A stretch of DNA of 64,000 nt from Paraspadella gotoi (GCA_051294375.1 CM119270.1:18397267-18461266); one strand, 5' to 3'; numbered from the stretch's first letter, positions 23,100-52,255 are shown. The notes: a model not told the origin generated them from the sequence alone. Made by a program: numbers and translations.

Positions 23100-23310
23100 C
23101 TTGCTACACTGGCTTAAAATGAAAATAACAAAAATTTTATCAGTAAATATTTCATGGAATGGTATGTTAAAGCTAAAAAGAATACAATGTATACAATACT
23201 GGGTTGAACCCGTGAAACATGTCTCGGGGTAATGGAAACTGGCCATTTACAAAACGAGAAAAGGGGGAGTTGCATTAATTAGTGCACGACAGATAAGTAC
23301 TGGAATAGAA
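23100..23310 (+). pseudogene. Possible fragment of a LINE endonuclease
   Basis: In one frame, KILSVNISWNG resembles the opening of an APE-type endonuclease of non-LTR retrotransposons. In another frame, about 100 bp on, EKGGVALIS resembles its GGVALL strand. The two are frame-shifted and short. I have no full domain, so this is a weak call. Confidence 0.2.
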
Positions 23311-24103
23311 TAGAAGCCATAAAGAACAATTGATGCAAATATTAACACGCAACATTTAAGTAGTTGGGTTCACTGTCGTCGCGGTGGAAAAATGAGTACA
23401 AAGGTAAGTTATTCCTTTCTCACAAGCGACGCAAATCCGAGCCGAGTCTGTTTTGTTCGTCAGCCGAGCAGACGAACAGGAAGAATGGACAAGGCTCGCT
23501 GCTCACTTTCGAGTACGAGGATTTTAATAGATATATTTATATATTGCCTATGGAACGAAGTGTTTAGCCTTTGGCTTTGATTTTTAATTACTTTACTTTT
23601 AACCAATATGAAACTATCATTATTGGTGTCATAGTTCTTTATAAAAGTTTTTTTTCTTTATAAAAGTGGATTCGACTTTTCCTCAGACTCAGTGTTGCAA
23701 AGGGATCTTTTGTTTTCATTTCTAACCCGAAATTTTTGAAAAATTAAATTCTCTCAAAAACAACGAAAGAAAGGATTATACCATGAAAAAGACACGGAAA
23801 TAAAAGGTTTTGATGCTCCTGACATATCCTGTATGTACTGAATTAATTAATTAATTCAACAAGGTTAATTAATTAATTCGAAATAAAAGGCATATATAAC
23901 TATTCCTATTATAAGATTGATTTAATGGTAAAATATATTATTATTATTATTATTGAAGAAACCCCTCCAGGACCCCGGGGGGGGGGTAGACGGAAGAAGA
24001 CGTAGAGCCTCAAACAAACTGAAGACCCCGAGACCAATGGCACCGCAAATGTTTATTTTAAATGCTTATTCTTGAAAGTCACGTGATTCTGTTAGGACCC
24101 GCC

Positions 24104-24410
24104 CACACTGCCTGATTTTTCAAAAAGACCTCCAGGTTAACGCCCTGCTCCTTCCTCCGTCCGCCTATCTCCTACACACTGCCTGATTTTTCAAAAAGAC
24201 CTCCAGGTTAACGCCCTGCTCCTTCCTCCGTCCGCCTATCTCCTACACACTGCCTGATTTTTCAAAAAGACCTCCAGGTTAACGCCCTGCTCCTTCCTCC
24301 GTCCGCCTATCTCCTACACACTGCCTGATTTTTCAAAAGACCTCCAGGTTAACGCCCTGCTCCTTCCTCCGTCCGCCTATCTCCTACACACTGCCTGATT
24401 TTAAATCGCG
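24104..24410. repeat. 71-bp minisatellite, four full copies
   Basis: The unit begins ACACTGCCTGATTTTTCAAA and contains CCAGGTTAACGCCCTGCTCC and CGTCCGCCTATCTCC. Units start near 24104, 24175, 24246 and 24317 (period 71, the last with one A fewer), with a truncated fifth unit before 24400. Copies are almost identical, so expansion is recent or assembly-collapsed. Confidence 0.95.
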
Positions 24411-24924
24411 CCAAACATCCCACCCACCTCCGAATTAGTGTCACCAATTTAAAAATTAGTCTAAACTCAAAAAAATATTCGAAATTGTTTTTATTTTTCT
24501 TTTATATAATAATGACATCAAATGTTTATATAATTATTAAATTGATATAATTGAAACATACATATTTTAAGAAATTTTTCATTGTTTTGCTTTTAAATAT
24601 TTATATTTACTAATATATTTTAAAGGAATATGTTTCTAAAACTACAACATGCAAACACAATTTTGTCATATTTGCTTGGTCAGTGGTTGGTTTCTCATTT
24701 CTCATTGCATATGAAAGAAGATAAAAATAGAAAGGGAAAAGAGCGCGTTGTTTTATTTAACTACTTGCGGTTATTATAAGTTGAGAGAAAGGGCGGAGAA
24801 TTGGTAAAAGAGAGAGAGGGCGAACGAGTCGTACGTCACCTTGGTCCGGTCAATCGGTCAGTCCATCGACCTCGGTTGTCGTCGTCTTTGTCGTGCGTCT
24901 CGTCGGTCTCGTGCCTTTCTCTTC

Positions 24925-24961
<37 letters not shown>
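24925..24961. repeat. (CT)n microsatellite
   Basis: Short CT run following a GC-richer stretch with CGTCG repeats (24860-24920). Confidence 0.9.
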
Positions 24962-25599
24962 AATACTAGAAATAAATTTTAATAACAATTGACTATATTG
25001 TATTATTGATATTTTGCAAAATGTTCCACTGAGTTTCGCTAATTAAATATATTGTAATAGACAAAAATTGTATTTAATTTTATGATTCTGATAGAGAAAA
25101 GTACAAAATATAATTACTTAAAGATACAAAAGAAACTGTAATCATGAAGATATAGTCAATTTACTAAAATATGAAAAGATATACTTGTTAGACTCATAAC
25201 TATGACGCTAATAAAATCAAAAATTTTGACTTTCATAATAAAAAATAACAGCCGTTGCATTTAGAAATTTTGCTATTGAAAGTTCAAAATGTAATCATTT
25301 GAGTTAAATCATTGACCACCCCATTGACGAATGCTCTACTCTTGAATAAAGTTTATTCAAAAGTTGATTCATTGATGATTAATATTGATTAAATGACGAC
25401 AAGAGGTATAATATTAGACAAGACAAGATAACAAGACAACAAATTCCCCAACAGTGAAAATAAAATCAAGTTTGACAAACTTGATATCTCGAGGTCTGTG
25501 GGCTTTATGGATGAGATTCTTTCTCCATTAAAACTGAATATAACGAAAATCTGTTTTAACCCTATATTACTGTAATCCCAGGCCAGCTTTTAAACATAA

Positions 25600-26250
25600 A
25601 TATATTTCTTTTTTAACATAAACCTTCATAAACGAACTTGTCAAAATAAAATATGAAAGAAATTTAAAATCCTAGTTCTTTCTTTGTTATTCTTGGAATT
25701 GAGAAGTTCATTGGTAAAGCTTATTTCTCTCTTAAAATACAAAATCGCTAAAATCCGCATTAACCAGTTATTACTAGAACCTTATGCTACCTGTTCAACC
25801 TGACAATGATATTTAGTTCAGATAAACCTGGTTAAACGAATATAAGAAAGTCAGAAAGGAAAATTTGAAAACCTAGTTCTTTCTTTGTTATTTTTGATGA
25901 TTGACATATCAACTGGTAAGGTATATTTCTTTCCTAAAACTCAAAACCGCAAAAAACCGCAACAGACCATAATAGCCAAAACCGATTACTAACTAATAAA
26001 ACTATTATCAATTTTTAAATATAATAAACCTGTTTAAACGGGTAACTACAAGAAAAATTTTAATTTTGAAATGTAGTTAATTTCTTATATATTTTGCGCG
26101 AATGTCTGTGGTTGAATACCTGATTTGAAAAATCAAATTCTCTCTTAATTTTAAAAATCGCAATAAATCGCATCAAACACAGACTAAGTAAACCTTCCTT
26201 TAACTAATAAAACCTATAGATATTACCAGCAGTGATAAACCTGGTTAAAC
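25600..26250. repeat. Diverged tandem array, period about 205 bp
   Basis: The strings CCTAGTTCTTTCTTTGTTAT (about 25672 and 25879), AACCTGGTTAAACGA (about 25825, a variant near 26028, and 26237) and a run of Ctcaaaa-C-CGCAAAA type recur with about 205-bp spacing across at least three units. The copies have diverged by substitutions, in contrast to the clean 24.1-kb minisatellite. It may be an old satellite or a decayed tandem MITE. Confidence 0.6.
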
Positions 26251-26634
26251 GAGTGACATAAAGTAAAAAAAATGTTTTTGTAAAATTTTTCCATGTAAAA
26301 TACATTGAGTATGTTAAGAAAAAATTATATTACTTTATACGTATGAAAAAATAACATTTGTCCTTATGCACATATCCAAGGGGAGACAATCAGCTTTCAA
26401 ACGCCGTATCATTTTATGCAATTAACCATAGTATAAGAAAATGGCAGTTGGTCAAATAAAAAAATTATTTATTTTAGAGGAGTAAAAGAAAAGTAAAAAG
26501 AAAAGAAAGAAAGGTTACGAGTTTTAGCGATCTTTTCTGGTCAAAAGCCCGTAAGACCATCTACTTAAAAGTTAACCTATCAAAATCGAAATCGATGACA
26601 TGACTTTTTTCACTCGATTTTGAAATTTTTTTTT

Positions 26635-26765
26635 CCTGGAGGTCTGAGGCACCGTGCCGCCGGTCCGTCCTCCTCCTAAAACGCCCCCGAGAATATTCGA
26701 AGAATATTTGAGGAAACTCCTCAACCCCGGCGAGATGCTTCGGTCGTCCAGGCATGATTTGGTGG
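26635..26765 (-). other. Unexplained GC-rich island
   Basis: About 130 bp of much higher GC than its surroundings. In this window high GC usually marks exons. The minus strand has an open frame starting MPGRPKHLAGVEEFPQIFF, but no family is recognised and the only nearby candidate splice signal is TTTCCTGGA-type sequence. It could be an orphan first exon or a transposon relic. Confidence 0.25.
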
Positions 26766-26827
26766 CTTGAGCAGATCGACGATCAAATAGTCTCTTTATT
26801 TCTCTGAGTTTATGAAGAGTTTAAAAG

Positions 26828-27121
26828 AGTACCTTAATAAAATAATCAAAGCATATAGATATTCAAACAGTACAAAAAAGAATAATTATCAAAATTATTA
26901 TTTAAACACTCAAAAGAATTACAAAAATCAGTATAAACTCAAAAACCAATGAATAAACTAAAGCATGAATGACGAAATGATCCAAACGATAAATCCTTGT
27001 GACGAAGTAAAGTTCGAACTCAGATATCACGATTCGCGAGTCTTTGGATCTAACAATTCCCGTCCTAATATTTAGTACCTTAATAAAATAATCAAAGCAT
27101 ATAGATATTCATACAATACAA
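26828..27121. repeat. Direct repeats of about 48 bp, 246 bp apart
   Basis: GTACCTTAATAAAATAATCA followed by AAGCATATAGATATTCA occurs at about 26831 and 27077. The interval holds no coding sequence. The pair could be remnants of a short terminal-repeat element or a tandem array. Confidence 0.6.
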
Positions 27122-27210
27122 TCAATGAAATACTAACTAATTAATCAAAGAAGCAATATTAAACAAATAAACAAATCCACAAAGAATCCACTAAGCGTCC
27201 GATAAGTCCG

Positions 27211-28147
27211 GGATCACTCAATTCAAATTATAATTAGCCTAAAACCGAGCTCGGATTCGAAAGGAGAGCTCCTGACGATTCCGAAAATGTATTCACTTTA
27301 CTATTTTTTCAAAGGCGTCATCGTTTTTTTGATTTTTTTTGTACTATATAAAATAAAAGAAACCTATTTGAAGAGTTGCAGCCCAAACGGTAAGGCGGTT
27401 TCTCATAAAATTTGGCATGAATTACTTTTAGGTCACTAACTCCAATTCTATGAAAAGATATTTTCAAAATTTGCCTTCCTTCATATAAAATTTGATTATT
27501 TTAATCAATTTTTGGGATTAATTCCTTGATATCTTTGAAACGAAAAACATTTTTTCAAAAACGCGCTCATAGAATCTCCCCCACCTTTCCTTTCTTGCCC
27601 AAGATATTTTTTTCTTCAAGAAGAGTCCAATGGTTTGAGCTGCAACTCTTCGTTTTTAACTTCACTTCGTCAAGAAAGTTAAATTCTGTACTCATTAAAC
27701 TCATTAAACATTTACATAAAGTAAAAAGTCAAATTGAAATAAATTCGATAAGTTTTTTAACTCATAAAACTCATGAAAAGTATAAAAAACCGTCTGGAAA
27801 ATGTGAAGAGTAGTTTGTTTTAGACTTATTAGTGATACAACCCCATGTATGTACTTGTACCAAAGGAAGAATTAAATATAAGAAGTAGAAATTGAGCTTA
27901 CTGTAAAGAATCAGTTTTAAGTTAAAAATTTAGTTGTAGAAATTTAGCTTACATATAAAAAAATAATTTTCTCTTGAAAATCTAGTTTTACCGAAGAAAA
28001 AATTTTGTTTAAATTTTATGAACATTTTTAGTAGATTTTTAAAAGTTTTCGAATAATTTTTAATAGAAAACCTCTTACAGGATATGAGAAAATGATTAAG
28101 ATACAGTAAATTAAGATTTCTACAATTTTAGGTTGAGTGATCCCTGG
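27211..28147. mobile_element. Possible non-autonomous element with short terminal inverted repeats
   Basis: GGGATCACTCAATTCAAATT at about 27211 is mirrored by the complement of AATTTTAGGTTGAGTGATCC at about 28125-28145. The roughly 937-bp interior is AT-rich without a transposase. A target duplication is not clear, so the call is tentative. Confidence 0.35.
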
Positions 28148-28310
28148 CCTTAAGCGCCCACAAATGTTTATTATTTTAGAGAAGAGTCCCGTTTCAGAGC
28201 AGAATCACGAATAATCGAGAGAGTCAGATTATGTTTATGAGACGAAATTTGATATCTCTCTTAACCTAGGCAAAAGAGCATCTGACTCGCAAATATTCGT
28301 CTGGACTTTA

Positions 28311-28311
<1 letters not shown>

Positions 28312-28356
<45 letters not shown>

Positions 28357-28357
28357 T
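28312..28357. repeat. (ATT)n microsatellite
   Basis: About 15 ATT units. It is preceded by a short imperfect inverted repeat, GAATAATCGAGAGAGTCAGAT near 28207-28227 and ATCTGACTCGCAAATATTCG near 28279-28298. Confidence 0.95.
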
Positions 28358-29460
28358 ATTCCTAAATATCTTGCTGTCCTGACTGATTTACTGACTGAAT
28401 TCTTTATGAAATTTATAAAATAAGTATCGCATTTTGAGATCGAGTGGTATATAAAATTATTTCTTTGAAATAATGAATAAACGATTTATAGAAACAATAT
28501 GAAACGTGGATTACAAGATGAATCAAAAGGCAATAAGTTATGAATAACTCTAGGAGATCAAAATACATTGAGACCACAAACACATAAAATTGCTTGAAAC
28601 TGATTTTTTAATCATGGGTAAAACACGGAACCGAATTCATTCACGAGCATTATGGATTTCACAATATTGCGAGGTTATAACAAATAAATAGGGACAAAAT
28701 TTACTCGACTCAAAGGTCTTAAACAAAAAAGCTATATAATTATAAATATAATGACAGGAATGCTTACATGTATGATAGGAACGATTAATTTTTTTCCATA
28801 AATTAGCTTGACGAGTAAAGCAGTTTTTTATTTAACAGTATTTTTAGAATAAAAACGTCACCAATTTTATATGAAAAAGTTAATAAATCTTCCAGGGGTA
28901 ATTGGGAATAAATAACGGGTTAACCTATACCTCAATTAAATCTGTATACATCCATTTAACAAATTGAAGAAAAAGTTTCCCCCTTACCATGCTTCACATT
29001 AAATGAGTATTGTTAATTAAATGCCACATTTTAAGATTTAGTATAAAATTATATCGCTCGCTGAACGAAACAAACAGAAGTAAATAAATGAAATTTTGTT
29101 TTGATTAAAAAATAAAAAATTCAAAATACGTAATTTTGGGGGAAAAATTAAGCAGTGGAAGGAAATATATAAATCGGGGTCTTCAAATATATTTCATCGT
29201 GACATAATTGAGTGACATACAAGCAAAAAGCTTTTATCAATTATAATGTAAAAAAAATAATCATGTAAACCATAGTATCTACTTTGTACAAAAAAGTGAA
29301 AAAAAGGGAAAGAGGGGGAATAGGAAAATGGTTTGTTAGTTTGAATTTTTTTTAGCTGACGAAGTTCACAGAATTATGCGTTCTTTATCACTCGTAATTT
29401 ATTCGTTGCATTAGTCACCAAATCTAAACAAAGTCAGCGGTTTCAATCATTATACAATTT

Positions 29461-29466
29461 TTTATT
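29461..29466 (-). promoter_or_regulatory. Candidate poly(A) signal of the SRCIN1/KIAA1217-like gene
   Basis: The complement reads AATAAA, about 128 nt after the stop codon at 29594. Position and exact hexamer fit. No transcript support is available. Confidence 0.35.
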
Positions 29467-29593
29467 ACCTTGTGAAAATTAATCTCCCTATACTATAGGC
29501 CATTGCCGAAAAAGGTCAACTTTCGATTAAACGTAACGAAATTGATTATAAAAAAGGGAAAAGAAAGTAAATTGAGTCTAATTTGAGTCCTCG

Positions 29594-46930
<17,337 letters not shown>

Positions 46931-46984
46931 CTGGAGATGGGGCGGCGACGGGATGGGTGAGGGGTGAGGGGTGAGGAAGGAAAG

Positions 46985-47080
46985 ACAGAAAGATAGGAAG
47001 AAAGACATAAAGAAAGGAAAGAAAGGAAAGAAAGGAAAGAAAGGAAAGAAAGGAAAGAAATGAAAGAAAGAAAGAAAGAA
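46985..47080. repeat. (GAAAG)n repeat and start of the large inverted arm
   Basis: GAAAG/GAAAGAAA units. The complementary sequence (CTTTC)n occurs at 63930-63980, so this is the left limit, within the window, of the long inverted duplication. Confidence 0.8.
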
Positions 47081-47321
47081 AGAGATTGAAAACGAAAAAT
47101 GATAATATAGACTTCGTCGTCGTCTTCGTCGTTGTATTCGTCGTCGTAAAAAAAAAAGGAACAACGACCAAATAAAATTTTATTTTAAACTTTCAATTCC
47201 TAAAAAATCCCCCCACAGTCACAGAAAGGTGTTCACCAGTCAACAGTTTTTCACCGATCGTAATCAGCAGAAAGACTCGGCGGGTGACAGAGTCAAGACT
47301 CCTGACTTTATTTTGTGATCC

Positions 47322-47457
47322 NNNNNNNNNNNNNNNNNNNNNNNNNNNNNNNNNNNNNNNNNNNNNNNNNNNNNNNNNNNNNNNNNNNNNNNNNNNNNNN
47401 NNNNNNNNNNNNNNNNNNNNNNNNNNNNNNNNNNNNNNNNNNNNNNNNNNNNNNNNN
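47322..47457. other. Assembly gap, 136 N
   Basis: The largest gap. The sequence to its left (GTCAAGACTCCTGACTTTA) reappears inverted at 63660-63700, where it runs on uninterrupted, so that arm shows what may lie near the gap. Confidence 0.99.
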
Positions 47458-47907
47458 GGTCGCAGACTCTGGTGTCTTTCCGCAGGAAAAAAAAAATCTT
47501 CTTTAATACCTCCTCTCTTTCACAATTATCGCGCCCCGACTCTTTATTGCCCCAATATCTTTAACACCCCTTGGTCCACCTTTCGCTCTCTGTTGGACCC
47601 CCTCTTAACCCCCTTTATGACCGCCCACCTTCAACTTGCGTCTTTCCCATATGATGCCTTTATCCTAATATGCCCCCTTACCCAGCTTCTTTCGGAGCTC
47701 TTTAAACTTCCCCACAATATCCCCCTACACGTTGTAGGGCCTACAGCCCCTTTGCTTTCTTTTGTCCCTTACCCCTCGCCTCCTTGCCTTCTTTGTTCCC
47801 TACACCCCCTTCGCCCACTTTACCTCTCTCCCCCTTTACCCTTCACCCCTTCGACCCTCCCATCCAATTCCCATCATCCGCTTCCATCCGCCATGAGCCT
47901 CTACCTC

Positions 47908-49080
47908 AAAATCGCAATCCTCTCTCTTAGTCTTTATCACCCAATTTACCGCAATCCATTCATCTCTACTTTGGTTTTTTTAATGAGCATTCTCTTCCAA
48001 TCTTATTTACTCTCTCGGTTATTCGAGCTTTCTTTTTGATTCGACTTCAACCCCGAGTAATAGCGACTAAATCCCGGAGTCCCATTGACACCAAATAAAC
48101 ATGTCGTTGCCTCATCATTTTGTTCGTAGCGATTCCGCCTCCAGACTTCTGCCAACAGTAATTATCTGCTTGTTCACCATTCGTCATCCTTACCCTCAAA
48201 CCCAACTTGAAATCTCACATCCATCGACCTCCCGACATGTTCCCTCCAAGCCTCACTTTGAAGCCCCCAACCCCTTTTTTCCTCACCTTTACTCCTGCGC
48301 CCGGACGGGGTGTTCGTTGGGCCCCGACAAGGTGCGGCGCCGCTCAGATCCTTGGAAGAAGACTTCGATGGATGGCCTCATTGATGCTTTGGGTGTTGCC
48401 TCCATCTGGACGCGCTTACAGTGCGGCGATCTCTCGACGAGTCCGGCAGGCTTTGATCTTCAGGTTGACGAAGCTGACCCTGCGGGGGGGTGGGGACGGG
48501 AGAGGAGAAGTGGTGGGAGGAAGAGGAGAGGAGGAGGGAGAATGGGAAGGAGGGGAGGGAGAGACAGGGAAGAGGGAGCAGGAAGAGAGGAAGAAAGGAA
48601 AGTGTGAAATGAGATTGATTGATAGGCAGAAGAAAAAGGAGAGGAGAAAGAGAGAACGAGAGAGAGAGAGAGAGAGAAGGTCACTATGTTTCAGACCTTC
48701 GACATTGCTTCGTTCACGGCACAACATGATCAATGATCATTGATCATATAACAACAACTACAACAACGATTTTTGCCTTTCCGCCAAAGACCACCAACCC
48801 GTTCGGGCCGCTCTGGTATCTTCGTAATAAGTTTATCCTTGCGGTTCGACCATAAGACACAACGGATCATTAGCCGAGTCCTTGCAGACTTTCTCTCCTC
48901 CCTCNNNNNNNNNNCCTCAAAATCGCAATCCTCTCTCTTTAGTCTTTATCACCCAATTTACCGCAAATCCATTCATTTCTACTTTTTTTTTCTTCTCTTC
49001 ATTTTTTTCTCTCTCAGTTTCTGACTTTCTTTTTGATTCGACTTCAACCCCGAGATGAACTATAATCTCCAGATCCTTAC
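47908..49080. repeat. About 1-kb direct duplication across a 10-N gap
   Basis: CTCAAAATCGCAATCCTCTC plus TTTATCACCCAATTTACCGC and TTGATTCGACTTCAACCCCG occurs at about 47908-48060 and again at 48916-49060, directly after the gap at 48905-48914. Each copy is followed by the same exon (48.3 and 49.4 kb). Duplicated sequence meeting at an N gap points to overlapping contigs placed end to end. Confidence 0.75.
48287..48479 (-). pseudogene. Copy 2 of upstream scaffold-gene exon (indel-bearing)
   Basis: Same exon as 49291-49478: acceptor CCGCAG, then VNLKIKAC, then a coiled-coil stretch, donor AAAGGTGAGG. It is 193 nt long where 189 would keep phase 0, and a stop appears after REIAAL. It is either a decayed duplicate or an uncorrected duplicated contig. 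Confidence 0.6.
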
Positions 49081-49290
49081 CCAAGATAAATTCGATTCGT
49101 TCATTGCCTAAAAAACCTCACCATTTGTGTTTCTGCCGTAAGGCGAGTTCAACTCCAAGATTTGCCAACAAATTATTCTTGTTTGCTTCAACATTGTCAT
49201 CCTTACCCTAAACCATCTTGAACATTCTCACCCATACGCCCGATGTCCCATCCAAGCCTCACCTTTGACCCCCAACCCCCTTTTCCTCAC

Positions 49291-49478
49291 CCTTATTCTC
49301 TGCGCCCGGACGGGGTGTTCGTTGGGCCCCGGGACGGTGGCGGCGGCCCGCTCGATCTTGGAAGAGACTTCGTGGATGGCCTCTTGGATGCTTTGGGTGT
49401 TGGCCTCTTGGACGCGCTTCAGGTGGGCGATCTCTCGACGAAGGTCGCAGCTTTGATCTTCAGGTTGACGAGCTGACC
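49291..49478 (-). CDS. Upstream coiled-coil exon of the SRCIN1/KIAA1217-like gene, copy 1
   Basis: Between acceptor CCCCCCCAG and donor GGTGAGG. It encodes GQLVNLKIKA, then (after a one-base slip) LRREIAHLKRVQEANTQSIQ and EAIHEVSSKIERAAATVPG. The pattern (DLR.E...L+R..Q....S..E.....KI) matches the coiled coil that precedes RVERDLEDLE in the family, so it should be spliced to the exon at 46930. The length is 188 nt; 189 would be in phase 0. The one-base deficit occurs near GCTGCGACCTTCG, where the copy at 62.8 kb reads GCCTGCAGCCTTCG. An assembly or read error is the simplest cause. Confidence 0.6.
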
Positions 49479-49649
49479 CTGGGGGGGAATGGGGGAGAGG
49501 GGAGGAGGAGAACAAGGGCAGGGGGGAAGAAGAAGGGAGGGAGGAGAGGAAAGAGAATGGGAGGAGAGGAGGGGGGAGGCAGGAAGAAGAAGTGTGAAAT
49601 GAGGATTTATTGATAGGAAGAAAAAGGAAAAAAAAAAGGAGAACGAAGA

Positions 49650-49658
49650 GAGAGAGAG

Positions 49659-49711
<53 letters not shown>
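49650..49711. repeat. (GA)n microsatellite
   Basis: GA run next to the exon copy; the inverted arm has the matching (CT)n at 62519-62560. Confidence 0.95.
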
Positions 49712-49712
<1 letters not shown>

Positions 49713-50497
49713 GAATGAGCTCCGTCGCCACTTCGCCTTCAAAATGAACATTTGAGATAATCGTCCGAGTCAAAAATCCTTTTTCGTTATTCCTCGACTC
49801 AGGAACGGAATCTCCCTCCGTTTTCCCTTTGGTTTGGTTGGGCGTGGCTTTCCTGCGCTGCGGAAATCTTGCGCTGCGGCAATTCAGCGGAGCTGCAGCT
49901 ATTACCGGCGCTGGCAGGCTCGAAGCAGGGAGATAATGTGGCCAAATTTTCCTAAAGTTTTCAGCTTAAGGGGTCTGTGTCATCCAGGGGGTCAAAAAAT
50001 GAAATTCGTCAACTTTGTGAAAATGATTCATTAAGCCAATCATTGCCTGTGAAGTATCACAGCTCTCATCTCTTTCACAACAGCGAAATAATACATTCCG
50101 GCCTTATCACCTCTATACATTGTCTCGTCATAAGCATATTGGCTCTACCACATAAGGAGGAATGACCGAATCTCACTCGCGTTGATCGCTTTAAAAACAG
50201 TGCTACCATGCTTTTCAACTAAAAAATGTCGATAGGCAAGATAAAAAATGGAGAATAATACGTAATGGAATACAACTATGTAAAAATACATGATGAAAAT
50301 TTTCAGTTAGAATTTGACCTAATGAGCAAACAAAGCTAGGTCATAACTTGACACTAAATAATTATTACGTTCCTATCTCTGTGACACTGATTGTTTACTT
50401 ACGTTAATCCCAAGTTGCCACTGCTTTGTGGTCGCGCAGGAAAATCTTTTATTTCTTCGTAACATTAGTAGGTATGAGAAAGAGAGGAGAAAGAGAA

Positions 50498-50528
<31 letters not shown>

Positions 50529-51284
50529 AGAGAAGAGAGAAAGAAAAAGAGAGAGAGAGAAAGAGAGAGACCAAATTGATCATGAGTATTGATTCGAGTC
50601 AGATAGTTGCTATTTTTTATTAACATAAATATTAAATACAAAAGTTTATTTTGTTTATTTTTTAAAACGATTTTTAGTCGGATCTGCTTATAAGCAGATC
50701 CCGACTCTATAATTCACTTTGTCGTCCGTCGGTCCGCACCCTCAATATTTGTCGGGCAACCACATATATCATGTCAGAATATCGAATTATGATAAATGAT
50801 GCAAAAAAAGATGTCCATCTGTCCTTCCGTCCCACCTAACAAAAAAGTCCGATTACTCGAGATTGGATGGATGGATGGAATGAAATTTTGTGTGTATGTA
50901 AGAAGTGTGTGATTGAGCTGGATATAAGTTTTGATGGAATCGTCCGAGTGGAAATGAGTTTTAAATGGAAAAACAAAAAATATAAATCACTATATGAACA
51001 CCAATTGCTCGAGTTGATGGGGCGATTGGACCTAAATTTGTAAGTGGTAGGAAAGTGTGTGATTAGCTGGAATTAAGTTTTCGATGGAATCGTTTGAGTG
51101 GGAAATGAGTTTAAATGGAAAAAACAAAAAACCTGTTTCACTAATTGATTATGCATTTTTTTTTTCCTTTTATATTAAATGGAAATGGCAAGATGTATTA
51201 ATAATCAATAATAATCAGTTAATTAATCAATTAGTCAAAATTTGTAGTCGGCATTGCCTAGGTTCACCCTTGCCTATAAGCATG

Positions 51285-51525
51285 ACTCTTTTTAGTTGCG
51301 ACCCAGTGGCTCATTGAGTAAAGCCATCAGCTCATGACCATAGGTACGGGTTCAATCCACCCGATACCTACCCTGCGGGAAGAGTGAGGACGGCCGTAAG
51401 CCACCTTGGGGCGTGCCAAACCCTCAAGCCTGGTTCCAAAGCCCAGGGACTCGTTCCATGTCTGCTTAGAGGGGGTTATAGAAGTATGGATAGTCATCTT
51501 CTGCCCACTTAGCGCCTTATCTTTA
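51285..51525 (+). mobile_element. tRNA-derived SINE
   Basis: A-box-like AGTGGCTCATTGAGTAAAG at about 51306 and B-box GGGTTCAATCC at about 51348-51358, followed by a body with GGTTCCAAAGCCC shared with the SINE at 5895-6140. It sits inside the nested element. Confidence 0.7.
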
Positions 51526-51749
51526 TTAATCAGTTAATTAATCAATTAGTAAATTAATTAATCCAATAATTAATCAGTTAATTAATCATCAAAACTACAT
51601 TTCTGATCAAATTAATTAATTGCTTAATTAAATAATTAATTAATTAACTTGAATTAATTAATTATAATTAATTATTGATTAATTAATTAACGATAATGAT
51701 TGTGGGCATATCCGACATTGTTTGCTCAAACTTGTTAATGATAGAAAAG

Positions 51750-52255
51750 ACGGACATGTTTTCAACTCTTAGGGTTCGAGTCTTCATCAGCGTTTGACAA
51801 TAACAAATATTTGGAGAATAAGTTAAGGAGAGGAAAGAGAGAGATATTGAATATATTGAAAGCAAAAGTGAGGCTTGAGGCCAGGAGGAGAGAGAGAAGA
51901 GAGAGAAAGTTTCCAACAAAGATTGAGTTAAGGACGTGGTCAGATGTGAGGACAGGTAAAGGTAAGAACCGGAAGAAGAAGAAGTAAGTTGATGAAATGG
52001 TGAAAATGAGAGAGAGAGGGAGAGAGAGAAGAAATATCCATTACATTATTCTCTCTCTCTCTCTCTTCTCATTTTCACCATTTCACCACTTACTTCTTCG
52101 TCTTCCCTGTTCTTACCTTTACCTGTCCTCACATCTTTGTTTGGAAACTTTCTCTCTTTCTCTCTCTCTCTTCTCTTTCTTAACTTATGTCTCCAAATAT
52201 TTGTTATTTTCAAACGCTGATGAAGACTCAAACCCTAAGAGTTGAAACAAATATT
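51750..52255. mobile_element. About 500-bp foldback element with hammerhead-like termini
   Basis: The two halves are reverse complements around about 52040: CGGACATGTTTTCAACTCTT...CTTCATCAGCGTTTG (51751 on) against CAAACGCTGATGAAGACTC...GTTGAAACAAATATT (52211 on), with the interior GA- and CT-rich arms also pairing. The termini carry CTGATGAAG-stem-GAAA like the 17.7-kb hairpin. No coding sequence is present. Confidence 0.7.

Larger units (their letters stand above)
23037..29593. other. 6.5-kb repeat-rich intergenic region
   Basis: No complete gene is recognised. The region is AT-rich with the minisatellite, diverged tandem arrays and possible transposon remnants listed separately. Any missing 5' exon of the ABCC gene would lie here; I could not find a lasso or TMD0 signature. 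Two GC-richer islands (24790-24930 and 26635-26765) remain unexplained. Confidence 0.5.

Noticed and set aside
47284-48039. 251-codon plus-strand frame reading through the 136-N gap
   Set aside because: Half of it is gap, the rest is pyrimidine-rich low complexity, and the inverted copy at 63290-63660 does not keep it open.
51285-51360. Functional tRNA gene
   Set aside because: Only promoter boxes are recognisable. A paired acceptor stem and full cloverleaf are not seen, and the sequence continues as a SINE body.
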